This document shows positions 1 through 11,342 of a stretch of DNA of 64,000 bases, piece after piece. The notes under the pieces were generated by a model. That model made no database searches and was not told where the DNA came from. It saw nothing but the letters and a program-made list of their open reading frames with translations. The DNA lies in the NCBI RefSeq assembly GCF_030272615.1, contig NC_081405.1:316018041-316082040 (forward strand). Direction: 5' to 3'. Both the position numbers and the translations under genes were made by a program. Source of the stretch: Cryptomeria japonica. Its lineage: Eukaryota > Streptophyta > Pinopsida > Cupressales > Cupressaceae. Position 1 is the stretch's first letter. Each line of letters begins with the position of its first letter.

Positions 1-234
1 CACTGTCCCTTAAGCAATACAATGTATAACAATTTTGTATACAGAGCATAAACCTTGAGATATCAGAGCATATAGAATATATCAAAACATATATCAAAAT
101 TTCAAAACCAGATTCTTCTCCCCCTGTGTCAGAAGATCAAAATTTTAAAAACAAAAACTAGATACTTCTCCCCCTTTGCCAATAATGACAAAGTACCGTT
201 GAATAACCTTGTTTCCATATATATATATAAAAGT
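1..234 (-). other. X2 3' untranslated region with purine-rich tract motifs
   Basis: This stretch follows the ORF2 stop on the minus strand. It contains two runs that read as purine-rich on the minus strand (near 115-125 and 168-180); the second lies in the context CCCCTTTGCCAATAATGAC. The same context precedes the 3' LTR in X1, X3 and the Copia elements of this window. No further gene is visible. Confidence 0.55.
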
Positions 235-3200
235 TTATGACAATAATGAATAATACTTGTCAAAAACTGATTTATAGTCCTGCAAAAATTGTTTCATGGA
301 TAGAGACCAGGACTCAAGTAGAGAGGTTGCCACTTCTTTCTCTATTTGCATCTGGGATACCTGTTCCTCCATGGCATCAACTGTGCTCAGTTCTTGCGTG
401 ACTGTCAAGGCATCCAGGTTCAGATAACACTTCTGAAGAATTTTCAGTCACGGAAGTAAAACCAGTTGAAGCTCTTGCAAATCCCTAGACTGTGTACTGA
501 TCTCTTGCTCCATCTTGGCTGACTGGATCTGGAACTGGTGAACGGTTTTCCCATATGTTGCAAAGGAATCATAAGGTGTCTTAAATGTGCCCAAGTAGGA
601 CTGTAATTCCATTTGAAGCTTTTGCTTCTTGGCTAGCACATCATCGCAGAATAGATGAGGTTGATAGATTTTGCTTAGTAGCAAGTTTCCCTCATCCAAG
701 GCATTCCTTATGTCCTTTTGGTCTTTCAGTAGTTCAGTCCTAAGCTCATTCATCTTTTTCACCAGAGCAATGTTAAGAGCCTTTTGGTGCTCTTTCTTGA
801 CATTGGCCTCAGCTACTTCTTCCAGGCTCTGCACTTGATCATCCACTATAGTACATAGTAGTTTGAGCTGTGCTAGTGATGATTTAGTGTTAGGAAGATT
901 AGTACCAGGGATTAAACTGGTAAGGGTGTCTATAGCTGCCTAAATTATGTCCTGTTCCTTTTTCCTGTGAATGATCTCAAGGCGCTCTTAGGCAACCTTG
1001 ATGCTCTACATAAGCTCCAACTCACTTACAGATTGGAGATCAATAGGACTCGAGATATCAGTTGATTTGTCTTGGCTCTCGGTTGCCTTCGAAGTCTCCA
1101 TCTGAGTGCTCTCCATTGCTTTCGCTGCCTTGTCTGCTTCTGCCTTCTTCCTTTTCTTTGCTTCTTTCTTCTATTCTTGTTCACTGTCTTCTTCTTCTTT
1201 CTTTTTCCTCTCCTTCTCTTCTTTCTCTTTCTCTTTCTCTTCCCTCTTTTTCTTTTCTTCCTCTTCCATCTTCTTCTTGTCTTCCTCTTCTTTCTTCTTC
1301 TTCTCTGCTTCTTTCTTCTTCTTTGCTTCCTCTTCCTTCTTCTTCTGTTCTTCCTCTTCCTTCTTCTTCTTCTTCTCTTCCTCTTCCTTCTTTCTCTTTT
1401 CTTCCTCTTTTCTCTTCTCTTCCTCTTTCTTCTTTTTCTCATCTTCATCCCTCTTCTTTTTCTCTTCCTATTCCTTAGCCACTTCCTATGTGTCCTTAGC
1501 TTGCTCACCACCCTGTTCGGCCTGTTGCCCTTGTTCTATTCCCTCAAAAGGTATGTCCTAAGTGACATCTTCTACATCTAGGGCATCGACATCGATAGTG
1601 TCGATTGGTTCTTCAACCAGGTTTCCTTCCTCATCAAAAGCTTCATCCGGTTTGGAAATAACCGGTTCTTTTTCTGCTTGGAGGTTGGCCATTCGTGCTT
1701 TGTGAGCTAGAACAACATGATTCATATGCTGATGAGTATCTTTTTCCACATCATCAATTCTTCCCTCCAATAGCCAGTGTCTTCTTCTCCTTATGAAGAG
1801 GAGACCTTTATTTTGATGTAACACATCAAACAATTCTGAATTTGAGAGGTCGGGAAAGTACTGTGAAAAAACTTTCTCCCTAATCTCCTATTCTTTTTCA
1901 GTGGCAATGTTCCATTTATTATCTAATGATTTAAATAAAGAAGCTGGTGTCTGAGATTTAATCTCTGATGGTGACTGGTCATTCTTGCACAAATAAATAA
2001 TGATTTTTTGTAATATTTCTTCCTTCTCCTCATCACTAAAATCATCATAATAATCTACTAAATCATGAAGTAATTTTCTCCTAATATTCTTAACTGTCAT
2101 TTGAAAATGTGTCAAAGGTTTGTATGAGGAGATGTCAACATTTACCGGTGCGGATGCTGCCGATTCATTCTTCTTCATCTTCTTTGTCTATCTGGCCTTC
2201 TTTGGCTTTTCATTAGATTCGGTTTCTTTGGAGTCCGGTTCATTTGTCTTAGTCTTCCTTTTTCTTTCAAAGACTTTTGCCGGTGTTACCTCTGGTTTCT
2301 TCTTTGCTGGTGACTACTTGGTCACTCTTGGAGTTGCAGTGGTAGCCAGTGCCGATGCTGCAGGCACTGCCTTGGCTTTTTTTGCTGCTGGTTCTTTTCC
2401 TTTCTTAACAGATGGTTCTTCAGCCAGTGCAATCCTCTCCAAGTAGGTTCCGGTCCTTTTAGCCTTTGGATCAAGAGACGAGGCAATAAGGGTTGAGGCA
2501 TACCCTTCCAGCATATCATACATAACTTCATAGCCCATTGGCTCCACTTCCTCCATTCTAGGCTCAACAGCCTCCATTAAGCATTTGTCTAGCTGAATGG
2601 TGAAACAGATGTCATCTTTGTATTTCTTTACTATATCACCTGAGATTCTTACCCTTTGACTCATCTTTCTTCTGAACTCATCAAAATATTTGTTTAGTAC
2701 TTCAGGGTAACCGGTTCCAATGGCTTGTACACTTTCCTTGATCTGCTTGGTTACCGGTTGATCAAGAGACCACTGGACATCTCCTACTCCAGGAAAGTAG
2801 CCTTGGAAATAGAAGAACAACCTTATCAGTAGTTGTCAAAACTTAAACCTCAGTGAATTGTCTTGTTTGATTTCCTTTAGATTCAACAGGAGTTGCCTCT
2901 GCATACCAGTGCTTAAGTCAAAAGATGCATCCTCTTTAATCATCTGGTAAGCGGCATTTACCGCTGCAACAGATATAGAATTAATCTTGCTAGCTGAAAA
3001 CGTTCTGTAGCCTATCACCATGCAGACATATTTCACCAGATCATCCTTGATAGGATTAACTGTCATGCCCCGTGAGTCACTTGTTGAACTGGTGAGCTTG
3101 GCCATTTTGGTTTTGCTTACCATTCTTAGGGCTAGCACTTCCCCTATGTTGCAAAAACTGGTGACTGCATGAATTGCCTGAGGTGTAATATCATGCGTCC

Positions 3201-3540
3201 TCTCTAGGTACATCTTGTCACCGTGGACTCTGCTCAAAATGATCCTAATGTGATCCTCCGTAAAATCTTCTAGAAAATATACTGCATTATGGAGTTTTTT
3301 CTTCTCTAAGATACTAAACTCCGGTTTGATCTTTTTGTCCTTGCCACAAAATAGACCTAACTAGGTGTGAATAGCTAAAGACCCTAGGTCTTCTATTTTG
3401 CAATCAATATAATCAGAAATTCCCTCTTCAACTATGACTCCAGCCAGTACTTGTGATAAGGCATTATATTTGGACTTACTCTGAATAAAACTTTCTGACT
3501 CAATGGATGTACTCGAATTGGTATGAGATGCAGAAGCCAT
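235..3540 (-). pseudogene. X2 ORF2: conserved accessory protein of unknown function (decayed)
   Basis: About 1,100 codons run from an ATG at 3540 (MASASH...) to a TAA at 235-237, interrupted by several in-frame stops (for example near 3361 and 2836) but with recognisable sequence almost throughout. Order of parts: a helical N-terminal domain with IRIILSRVHG, HDIT, LTSSTSDSR, IKDDLVKY and MVIGYR motifs (3540-2830); a second block with FYFQGYFPGVGD, VLNKYF, RISGDIVKKY and MGYEV (2830-2320); a lysine-rich linker; a FSDEEKEEI block (2180-1890); an acidic segment; an extreme Lys/Glu repeat (about 1500-1150); and a C-terminal helical region with YQPHLFCDDV and LLESW. X1 and X3 carry homologues of the same length. 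I do not recognise the family. A structural or accessory role in the element is inference. Confidence 0.75.
1150..1510 (-). repeat. Lys/Glu-rich low-complexity coding repeat in X2 ORF2
   Basis: Plus-strand TTCTTCTTC/CTCTTCCTC runs encode, on the minus strand, an almost pure Lys/Glu tract predicted to form a long charged single helix or coiled coil. The equivalent X1 tract is built from 36-bp units. Long Leu-rich or Arg-rich readings in other frames here are by-products of this composition. Confidence 0.7.
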
Positions 3541-3984
3541 TGTAGAGTATATCAAGAACATGAAAAATACCTTTCAAACGCGAATTTAGGGCTTCCTGAT
3601 TCTACTTCACTCCACTCTTCGTCAGTTGCCAAATCACTGCTTTGTGTTCTCCACTACCACTTGCAAATTGGATTTGAATCTCTTTCAAGGTTTATCAATT
3701 TCTTGAAATCTTAGCTCAAATTGCCTTTTCTTCACTCTGCACTTGAAAATTTTTCTTTTCTTGAAAACAGATAGTGAGAAATGATTTGAAATAGGCTTTT
3801 ATACATGTCTCTCACCTACTGCCATTAATGCTCCTCTATTAGGGCGTAAACCCTAATTTGCCTTGTCATCATTTCTGGTCTTTTGCCAAGCAACAGGTAT
3901 CGTATACCAGTTAAGGTCTTTTACCGGTGTAAACTGGGGGTTCGAAAGCATTTCGCCGTTTGCTCCACCTAAGCCTTTCGAGGC
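3541..3984 (-). promoter_or_regulatory. Candidate internal promoter of X2 ORF2 (TATA box plus telo-box)
   Basis: On the minus strand TATAAAAG lies at 3803-3796, about 260 bp before the ORF2 ATG. Upstream, plus-strand 3839-3856 reads TTAGGGCGTAAACCCTAA, that is, inverted TTAGGG/CCCTAA arms containing the telo-box AAACCCTAA. X1 has the related ATTAGGGTTTGTGCCCTA at the same place. The spacer separates two ORFs that would otherwise need one transcript. Promoter activity is inferred from motif order only. Confidence 0.45.
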
Positions 3985-5233
3985 TTAGTTTGCTAGTTCC
4001 GATATTTCCACACTAGGTGCAAAAATCGGTTCCTCTTCCAACATTGTTGGTTTCTTCCTGTAGGTTTTGTTCATGTCTATTTGAACTGTTTCAACATCGA
4101 TTTCTCCTTCCTAAGTGACCGGTATATCATCAGATATACTTTTTCTACTTCTGCAGAATCTTGCAATGTGACCTGATTTGTTGCAGTGATAGCAAACCAA
4201 TCTAGGTGCTCTCCAAGGTCCATTGTACATGTTTCCATTTTTCCTTCTGCATGTTGCAGTAGTGTGACCATGACCATGAAAGATCATACAATTTTCTCTC
4301 CATCAGGTTACCGCTTGATGGCCACCACTTCTTGACTGATGATTGAAGATATTAAACTGGTTGTGGTTCCGGTTCACAAAAGGTTCAGGACCAGTTCCTT
4401 GGGTCCTTTGAGGATATCTTCTAGTGTTATCCATCATAGACTTGCATTCAAATGCTCTATGCCCAAACTTGTTGCATGCATAACAATGACCATTGAACTT
4501 GTTGGATCTAGGTACATTGTTGATAAAATATGGAAAATTATTGTAGGCTTTTCTCCTACATACATTGGCAGTGTGTCCTTCTTTAAAACAGTTAAAGCAA
4601 ACAGGTTTGAATTTTTACTTACCTTTTCCTTTGAGTGTCGGTTGCCTCTTTGATGCTTCAGCATTTGTTCCTAAGGATTCTCCTTCCTCATGTCCAAAGA
4701 AACCAAGACCATTGGTATTCTTTGCCGATCTAGTTGACTCAAGCTTTTGCTCTAGCTTGATAGTACTTTTGCCAAACTTAGCAAGTATTTCCTTTGACTC
4801 AGAGAGTTCTTTGGAAATAGCAGTATTTGTCTCCATTAGGCTTGCATTTTCAGAGATGGCTATGTTCAATTCTCCTTGCATGTCTTCCTTTTCCATTCTG
4901 CTCTCATGAAGGTGAGCAGTCAATGCACTAATCTCTATCCTTTATCCGATCTTCAGCTTTCCTACGGTTCTCAAGCTGTTGATTAAACCGAATAGTCAGT
5001 CCTTCCAATTCCTTTCTTAGGTTGGAGTTTGATTCATTCAACTTATTTACTTCTGCTATCATGGCTTCCATATTAGCTTCATCTTCAGAACTACTTTCAG
5101 ATAGCTCCATCAGCTTTTTTGCATGTTCTCTCCTTTTTTCTTGAGATGCCTTGTATTTGACCATAAGATCATCATAGGCTTGCTCAGACTGAGTGAGCCA
5201 TTGAGTAAGTTCCCTCATGGTGTATTCCCCCAT
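3985..5233 (-). pseudogene. X2 ORF1: coiled-coil protein with four CCHC zinc knuckles (gag-like)
   Basis: The reading starts at an ATG at 5233, 37 bases past the primer site, with MGEYTMRELTQWLTQSE, and continues as a heptad-rich coiled coil (about 5230-4650). Four nucleocapsid-type knuckles follow: CFNCFKEGHTANVC, CYACNKFGHRAFEC, a third with FHGHGHT spacing, and CYHCNKSGHIARFC. Stops and frame changes lie in between, for example after the second knuckle and near 4113. Knuckles of this kind bind nucleic acid in retroelement gag proteins. No canonical Copia UBN2 gag domain is seen before them, so particle assembly by this protein is inference. Confidence 0.7.
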
Positions 5234-5269
5234 ATCTCTTTCCAAGTGGTTAAACTTATAGAAAGGTTG

Positions 5270-5283
5270 GCTTTGATACCAAT
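5270..5283 (-). other. X2 primer binding site (initiator Met tRNA type)
   Basis: On the minus strand TTGGTATCAAAGCC directly follows the LTR terminus ...TTCATCA. This resembles the usual plant initiator-Met primer site TGGTATCAGAGC. It fixes element orientation and the inner LTR end. Confidence 0.8.
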
Positions 5284-6419
5284 TGATGAATACTAAGAGG
5301 GGGGGGTGAATTAGTATGCCAAAAATCAATGCACTTAAACACTTACACAGTCTAAAGATAAACCGGTAAAATAGTCTAACAGACAAACCGGTTACTACAC
5401 ATGCAAACCAAAATGCGAATAAAGCATTCACCCACAAAAGCAATACAACCATAACACAAGATATTTGATGTGGAAACCCAACTGGGAAAAACCACGGTGA
5501 GATGGAACTCACAAGTCACTATCTGCAGAATAGAAACCAGACCGGTTAAGGTCTTACAATGTTCTTCACCAGAATATATGCTGTGAGGAATCTCAATCTC
5601 TATTAGGAGATAAGTCTTATTAAAGACTACCTTGTTAGAGGATTTTAGATTCACATGTATGAACCACCTTGTTAGAAGATTTTACAAAGGCTTTGAGGCC
5701 TACCCAGTTAAGGGCTAAAGACTTGTCAAAGATGTGAGTAATCAACAAGTGTGTGATCTATCTAATAGCACAAACTGCTTGGTTAGATCCAATATTGCTC
5801 ATAGTTAATGCATTCCAGCATTAGTTCAGTCTTCTCTATCTCTCTCTAAGTTACAACTTGATCTTCTCAGATAAGATCGTTCTTCCAACAACTCAACAAC
5901 CACCTTAAACCCTAGCATGACATTAACCCTTTTGGCAACAACTTAAAACCCTAGACATGATGTCCTTTTAAAGGAATCTGATTTCATGTCAGTCCAATAG
6001 GATTACATTACAATTTCCTAGGTTCAGTGAATCTATACATACTCAGTAACACGACACAAAAAGCACCGTCAATGTGTCGGCACCATCAAACAATCGGTGG
6101 ATTGGTAACTCATCACAAAGTATTACCGGTTCATACAAAATACCGGTTGCCGGTTTGACAAAAATGAAGACTGGCAAGAATGTGTTGTGTCGCTTTTCTC
6201 CCTCATACCGCTTGAGATCTACGAATTACTTGGGGTCGATATTCCACTTCAGACCAGGAAACACATTCTGCAAAATCACCACTAGTCTAAAGACTAGAAT
6301 ACAACATACTGGTTGGAACAAATACCAGTTGAGCTCAAGCTCATATATATAAAGGGGATCTCAATACAAGTGTGTGTCAATCAATGACAATCACAACATA
6401 AACAACAAAAATGCCAACA
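5284..6419 (-). repeat. X2 5' LTR (1136 bp)
   Basis: On the minus strand it starts TGTTGGCATT (6419) and ends TTCATCA (5284), just before the primer site. Near its end it carries ATTCACCCCCCCTCTTAGTATT, a U5 motif shared by nearly every LTR in the window, and a GTTTTTCCCAGTTGGGTTTCCAC-type segment. It is homologous to the 3' LTR of X1 (1149 bp). Its U3 contains several ACCGGT and ACCGGTT sites. Confidence 0.85.
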
Positions 6420-6928
6420 ATTTACTTTAATTGTCTCAAAGAGGGAAATACTACCAATGTGTGTAGAAGCAAGGCCTACAACAATTTTCCTTATTTTCAA
6501 AACAATATGCCTAGATCCAATAGATTCAATAGAAACTGTTATGCATGCAACAAGTTTGGGCATAGAGCATTTGAATGCAGGTCAGTTTTGCACAACATTG
6601 GGAGATATCCTCCAAGGACTCATGGAGTCATCTCGGAACCTTCTGTGAATTGGAATCCCAACCGGTACAATACCTATGACCATCGGTTAGGTGGTTATGA
6701 AGCGACTACTAGTTGGAGAGCAAATTGTTTGATCTATCATGGTAGCGGTCACACTGCTACAACATGCAGAAGGAAGAATGAAAGTATGAATAATGAACCA
6801 TGGAGAACACCTGGAATGGTATGCTATCATTGCAACAAACCGAGACACACTGCCAGAACTTGCGGAATCAGAAAGAACCTATCAGGTGATATACCCATCA
6901 CTCCAGAAGGGAAGATTGATGTTGAAAC
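6420..6928 (+). pseudogene. X1 ORF1 fragment with four (two degenerate) zinc knuckles
   Basis: This is the 3' part of a plus-strand copy of the gag-like ORF1, cut on the left by the X2 LTR and on the right by S1. Knuckles in order are YFNCLKEGNTTNVC (degenerate), CYACNKFGHRAFEC, CLIYHGSGHTATTC (altered first pair) and CYHCNKPRHTARTC (H replaces the Gly). The spacers also match X2 ORF1, for example KAYNNFPYF. The apparent ATG at 6411 lies in the LTR of X2 and is not the true start. The frame resumes at 11232. Confidence 0.75.
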
Positions 6929-9900
6929 TATTGGGACTAATTAAAACTGAGTCAAGTTTATAGCCCCATTTCAAAAATTTGCCCGACATTTCCGAATGAT
7001 TAAAATAAGTCAGTTTGAAAGGCCTAGTTAGCAAGGGGGTAAAATGGAGCCGGTTGATTTTCAGAGGGTAAGGCTCAGGATTCATGTCCCACGCCTTTAA
7101 TTTGGCCTATTTAGTGTGTTGCAACTTTCAGAATTCAGTTTGGAGAAGTTTATCAAGTACCCATTTCGAGGGGTGAGTTGAAAGTGCATTCTAGGCACAA
7201 GTGCAAATTTTATTGAGTAGCCTACTTTGAGCGATTATATATTTTTCCCTGTTGATCATCATGGAGAAATTCAAAATGGATTCAATTGTATGCATAAATG
7301 TGAGTCAGCCTACAAAATTTCAAGTCCTAACGAATCCGTTTGATCCATTTTCATAGCCAAATCCGTTTGTAGTTTGTGATGTTTGCACAAGTGTAAAAAT
7401 GTCCCGGTGAATGTCATGTCAGAATGTTTGTTTCGGGCTAATGTTGGTATAAATGGTGATCTACATTTCAAATTTCAAGCCTTTATCAATCCGTTTGATC
7501 GGTTTTCAAAAGGATTCATTTTGCCATCAAATTCAGTTATCCGCACTTCCAGTGTTATATCAGTTAATATAGCCATTTTTGTGAGCGCGTCGTTTGCATC
7601 CTGTCAGTCTGGTGATCGAAATAAGAATTCAAAGATTTAATATGTACTTAAAGGTACCTGTGTTCCAAATTTGAGGGCCTACGGAGGTCGTTTGATATTT
7701 TTGAGAAAGGCATCATGTGTTGCCAGAACATTGACTTCATCAGGTCCGCAGTGTCGACAAAGCCAGTTGGCCGTTTTCAGAAATTAATATCTCTTCGCTC
7801 AGGACTCATCTTGATAAACCATTTAGTAGAAGTCATCCTTGTATATCAGAGTACACGCCTGTCAGATGGCGAGCTCCAGAAAGGTGTTTTGATAGGTTTG
7901 AAAATTACGTCTTCGCGATTAAATGCGAAAATTGTGGCTTAATTGCCTGAAGGTTGTAAAATGCGGATTAATGATCCGAAAATGATGCTGATCATTTCCA
8001 GAGGTATGTTTGAGGTCAGTGAAGCATTCCAGAGCCCACTTGCTTGGAAACGAATTTTTTTTTAGTCGGACCCACTTTGGGGCTCGACCTGGATCATGCC
8101 TGTGTCGTATTATTTTATTGGCAACTTTGTTTATTGAGGAATTTTAGAATATTTAAATGTGGATTGTGATGCAATTGGCATGTGAGTACAAAGTAAATGG
8201 GATGTGTTTTGAGAAGGTTTTTTGAAACATTCAGCCAAATGTGTTTTGGCGACTGGTGTAGTGTTTAAAAGAGCAAATGAAATCCAAGCAAATGTAATTC
8301 AGCTGGTGGAGGATAATTAAAATGGAGTTCTAAAGCAAATTCAATTACAAGGTGTAGAAGATTTTGATAAATGCAAGATAGCAGCTTGTCAGGCAAATTT
8401 GATGTGAAGTCAAATAAGGAATAACAAAAAGAAAGGACAAGTTTGTCCCTATGAGGTGCAAATTTTTGCTCTCATACTTCAAACATTCAAATAAATTACA
8501 AAGATTCAAATTGCACCCTTTGATGTTTGATCTATAAGTCGGCTGGGAGGGAATGATGTCAAGAGTCATCATTTGAAAGGACACAAATTGATTCACCAAC
8601 ATATAAAAGAGACCCAAGGAAATCAATTCAACCATTTAGATTTCAAAGTTGATTGTGATCTAAAACAGATCGAATTAATACCAGCAGACCAGCGACTTTC
8701 AAGGAGACATTCAATTAAGTACAAACAGTTCACACTCCCCTTTTTTCTCATGTGTTAGCTGGCAAAAGAAGTTTAAAACAAGTTTCAGCAATATGAAATG
8801 TTTATGGCAAATGCTGGGTTGGATTTCAATAAATAACAACCATTGCAAACATTTACTGTTCTCCATGTGTGTGGCATGTGAAGACAACAGTTTGAAACAA
8901 AATTCAAAGTTCAAATCAAACAAAGAGACCCCTCCCAGCGATGGTTTATTCACAACAAATACCAATGCAATTTCCATTGGCATATTTGCCCAGATTAATG
9001 TAGTCTTCCATGCAATGTGAATGGAGAAGGAGCTACAGGGGGATGTAAGGCAAGTGCTCCAGTGTTGGCATGGTGTCTTCTCTCCTTCAGCATGAATAAA
9101 GTAGCAACTCCACTCCCACGTGATTGTTGGAAAGAGGCATTAAAACATATGGTGGAGGAAAGGAAAGTTTAAACTTCAGCAAATAAACCTCCAGTAGCAG
9201 CAAACAACACACAATCAAATTCAATGGCAAATGCAAAATGCCAGTCACATTCCCAGCATTTCATGTGATATGCAAAGGGGGGAGATTGAAACCATAAACC
9301 AAATGAAGATTGGCGATGTGTTATGCAATGATGTAAAGCATGAAATCCACAACCTTTTCCCGTTTCCTCCTTTGCATGGTGTTTGGAAGGTGTTTCAAAC
9401 TTCCAGGCGGATGCACTCAGCTGAAAACCTTCAAAAAATGCAGTCCCAGGCTTAATCGCATTATCCCACATTGACTGGGAGGTAGTTCTTTTTAATGTTT
9501 ATAAGCAAAAACAAACCCATCTATAATGTCTAAGCCTTAAAGGCTTTTGATAGATGGTGCCTATGGGCGCCCAAGGTGGGCCCATGTGCGAGCACGCTTC
9601 CCGAGGCGATGGAGGAGTTGACTTGAAGAAGACCAAGTGGACCCCACATAGGCACACTTCCCGAGGCAAACAAGCAAAATATTGCAGACGAAGGCTAGGT
9701 TAACGAGCGAGCAAGTTCGAGAGAGATCAATGGCTCGCGCTATTTCGCGAAGGGAGATGCACGTAGTTTAAACCCCGTGAAATAGCGAAAGTGAACGAGA
9801 GTCGTCCATGTGGCACACAAGTGGCGGGTACAGTCAGCGGTCCAGCAGGTGGGTCCCAGTGAGGTGGCACCTAGTGGCGATGACGTGGCATACAAGCAAG

Positions 9901-11231
9901 CAGCCCAGTGGCGGTGACGTGGCCGACAAGTGGCAAAAGATGAGGTGTCATCCCAGGTGGCATCCGGTCAACCCCATCAACCAATCAGATCCCGCCACGT
10001 GGCAAGGCATCAGAGCACAAATGGAGGCAAAAATCAAATTTAAAATGATTAAATGATATAGTTTAAACTATAGAGAAATTCAAAAAAATTAAATGATGGG
10101 TCCATGTTGAGGATTAATTCGCCCAGGGCTCAATTTTTTGCCAAAGTATAAACTGTTATATGTTTTTGGAAAGCTCTCGGAGTGAGGAATCCGATTATGA
10201 GGTTAATTTTGACAAATGTGGGATATTTTAGAAGCAGTTTCCACGGGAACAAAATTCAGTTAGAGAGGAGACACTTGGCAATTCAGTTGCAGATTTGATT
10301 TTCTTCTCTCCTCCTTTTTATTCGGAATTCTTCTCAGTTGTAGGGGTTCCAGTTTTTGAGAGATTTGCTCCAAGGGAGAAATCCGAAATTGTAGGTTCCA
10401 GTGATGGCATCCTTTTATCAATGCAAATAACAGTGTGTTCGTCTATGTTTTCATTGTTGTCTTTACTGTAGGTTTAGTTTCAGTTTGCAAGTTCACACAT
10501 ATGCAAGGCATGTGTGAGTTTCCATGAAATTGTCTCCAAGATGTACTCAGATTCATATAATTTCATATTATCAAGGATAATTTGAGTTGTCTCTTTTAGA
10601 TTCCTCTAAGAGTGTAATGTTGTCTTTTGGGTATTCTTCAAGGAAGGATTTAAATCCTAAAACCCAGCATTAATGATTTTGAATGCATATTGGATATGTA
10701 CATATAAGTATGGTTTTGTGACAAAGAAGAGGATTGTATTAATGTAAGGCACTGATACATGAAAATTTAATGTTGAAAAGAACTTGCATATGAGATTTCT
10801 CATCCAGTTTTATTCATGACTCTGTGGCCTAAATAAGGCACTGGTCTCTTGTAATATTGAAAGGTTGTCAGAACACCATTTAAAAATCCAAAATCAGAAT
10901 ATCTTTTATATTTTATGTTATGTGGAAGTGTCCCTCCATCTCATGATTCAAAATGTTGAGTTGCAAGTGTGGATCTAGCCCATCTGCAGTTATCTCTTAG
11001 TTTCTGAACCTTTTGAGATCCATCTGCTTTTGATTGATGCAATCTTGTGTGTAATAGGTCTGATTAAATGCATCAAAGGTATACCCACCTAGGTTTTGCA
11101 GAGCCTAAAGAGTAGAAGGATTCATATCCTTGTCATGTTGTCCAAGCCCTGAAGTGTTTCATAGACTGAAATTGGCCATTTCATAGAAATATTTGCAGGT
11201 GTTCTTGGGTTATCACTTTTGGTGAACAACA
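6929..11231 (+). mobile_element. S1: 4.3-kb LTR-like insertion (probable long solo LTR)
   Basis: Homology to ORF1 of X2 stops at GAAAC (6924-6928) and resumes at GAAAC (11232-11236), giving a candidate 5-bp duplication. The ends read TATTGGG...CAACA, which fits a TGTTG...CAACA LTR terminus with one G-to-A change. No ORF with a known domain and no internal direct repeat or primer site was seen. A TATA-like stretch near 10145-10160 followed by CT-rich sequence (10300-10330) would fit a U3/R boundary on the plus strand. It could be a solo LTR of a long-LTR Gypsy element or a terminal-repeat-less element; the family is not recognised. Confidence 0.5.
9540..10020 (+). repeat. GC-rich block with short repeats and a hairpin inside S1
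   Basis: GCACGCTTCCCGAGGC at 9592-9607 recurs as GCACACTTCCCGAGGC 60 bp later (9652-9667). CGCTATTTC (9738-9746) and GAAATAGCG (9779-9787) form perfect 9-bp inverted arms. From about 9800 to 10010 the motif GTGGC/CACGTGGC recurs in many variants. This block stands out from the AT-rich rest of S1; it may be U3 regulatory sequence. Confidence 0.55.
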
Positions 11232-11342
11232 GAAACCATTTAAATAGAAATGAATAAAACTTGGAAAAAGAAATCAGAAGAAGAGTCATAGGATGAACTG
11301 GATTCTGCACCTAGTGTAGAAGTCTTTGAACCGGCAAACTGA
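11232..11342 (+). pseudogene. X1 ORF1 C-terminal end
   Basis: After S1 the ORF1 sequence resumes and ends at TGA 11340-11342, matching the end of ORF1 in X2 (...SAPSVE..., then a stop after a few residues). Alignment with X2 places the S1 insertion within the GAAAC-ATT segment just before this piece. Confidence 0.6.

Larger units (their letters stand above)
1..6419 (-). mobile_element. X2: non-autonomous LTR retroelement (3' LTR off window)
   Basis: Read on the minus strand this element has a 5' LTR (6419-5284), a tRNA-Met type primer site, ORF1 (5233-3985), a spacer holding promoter-like motifs, ORF2 (3540-235) and a 3' untranslated stretch with the purine-rich motif typical of Copia ends. 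The 3' LTR must lie left of base 1. No protease, integrase, reverse transcriptase or RNase H could be recognised anywhere between primer site and base 1. At its right end it cuts the zinc-knuckle ORF of a plus-strand element of the same family (X1), so it is younger than X1. The target duplication cannot be tested because the left end is absent. Confidence 0.8.

Noticed and set aside
1026-1581. Long Arg/Lys-rich, Leu-rich and Ser/Phe-rich ORFs on both strands
   Set aside because: They are alternate frames of the Lys/Glu coding repeat of X2 ORF2; only the minus-strand frame continuous with flanking conserved sequence is real.
6882-9471. ORFs of 60-100 codons within S1
   Set aside because: No recognisable motif, no homologue elsewhere in the window, and lengths expected by chance in AT-rich sequence.
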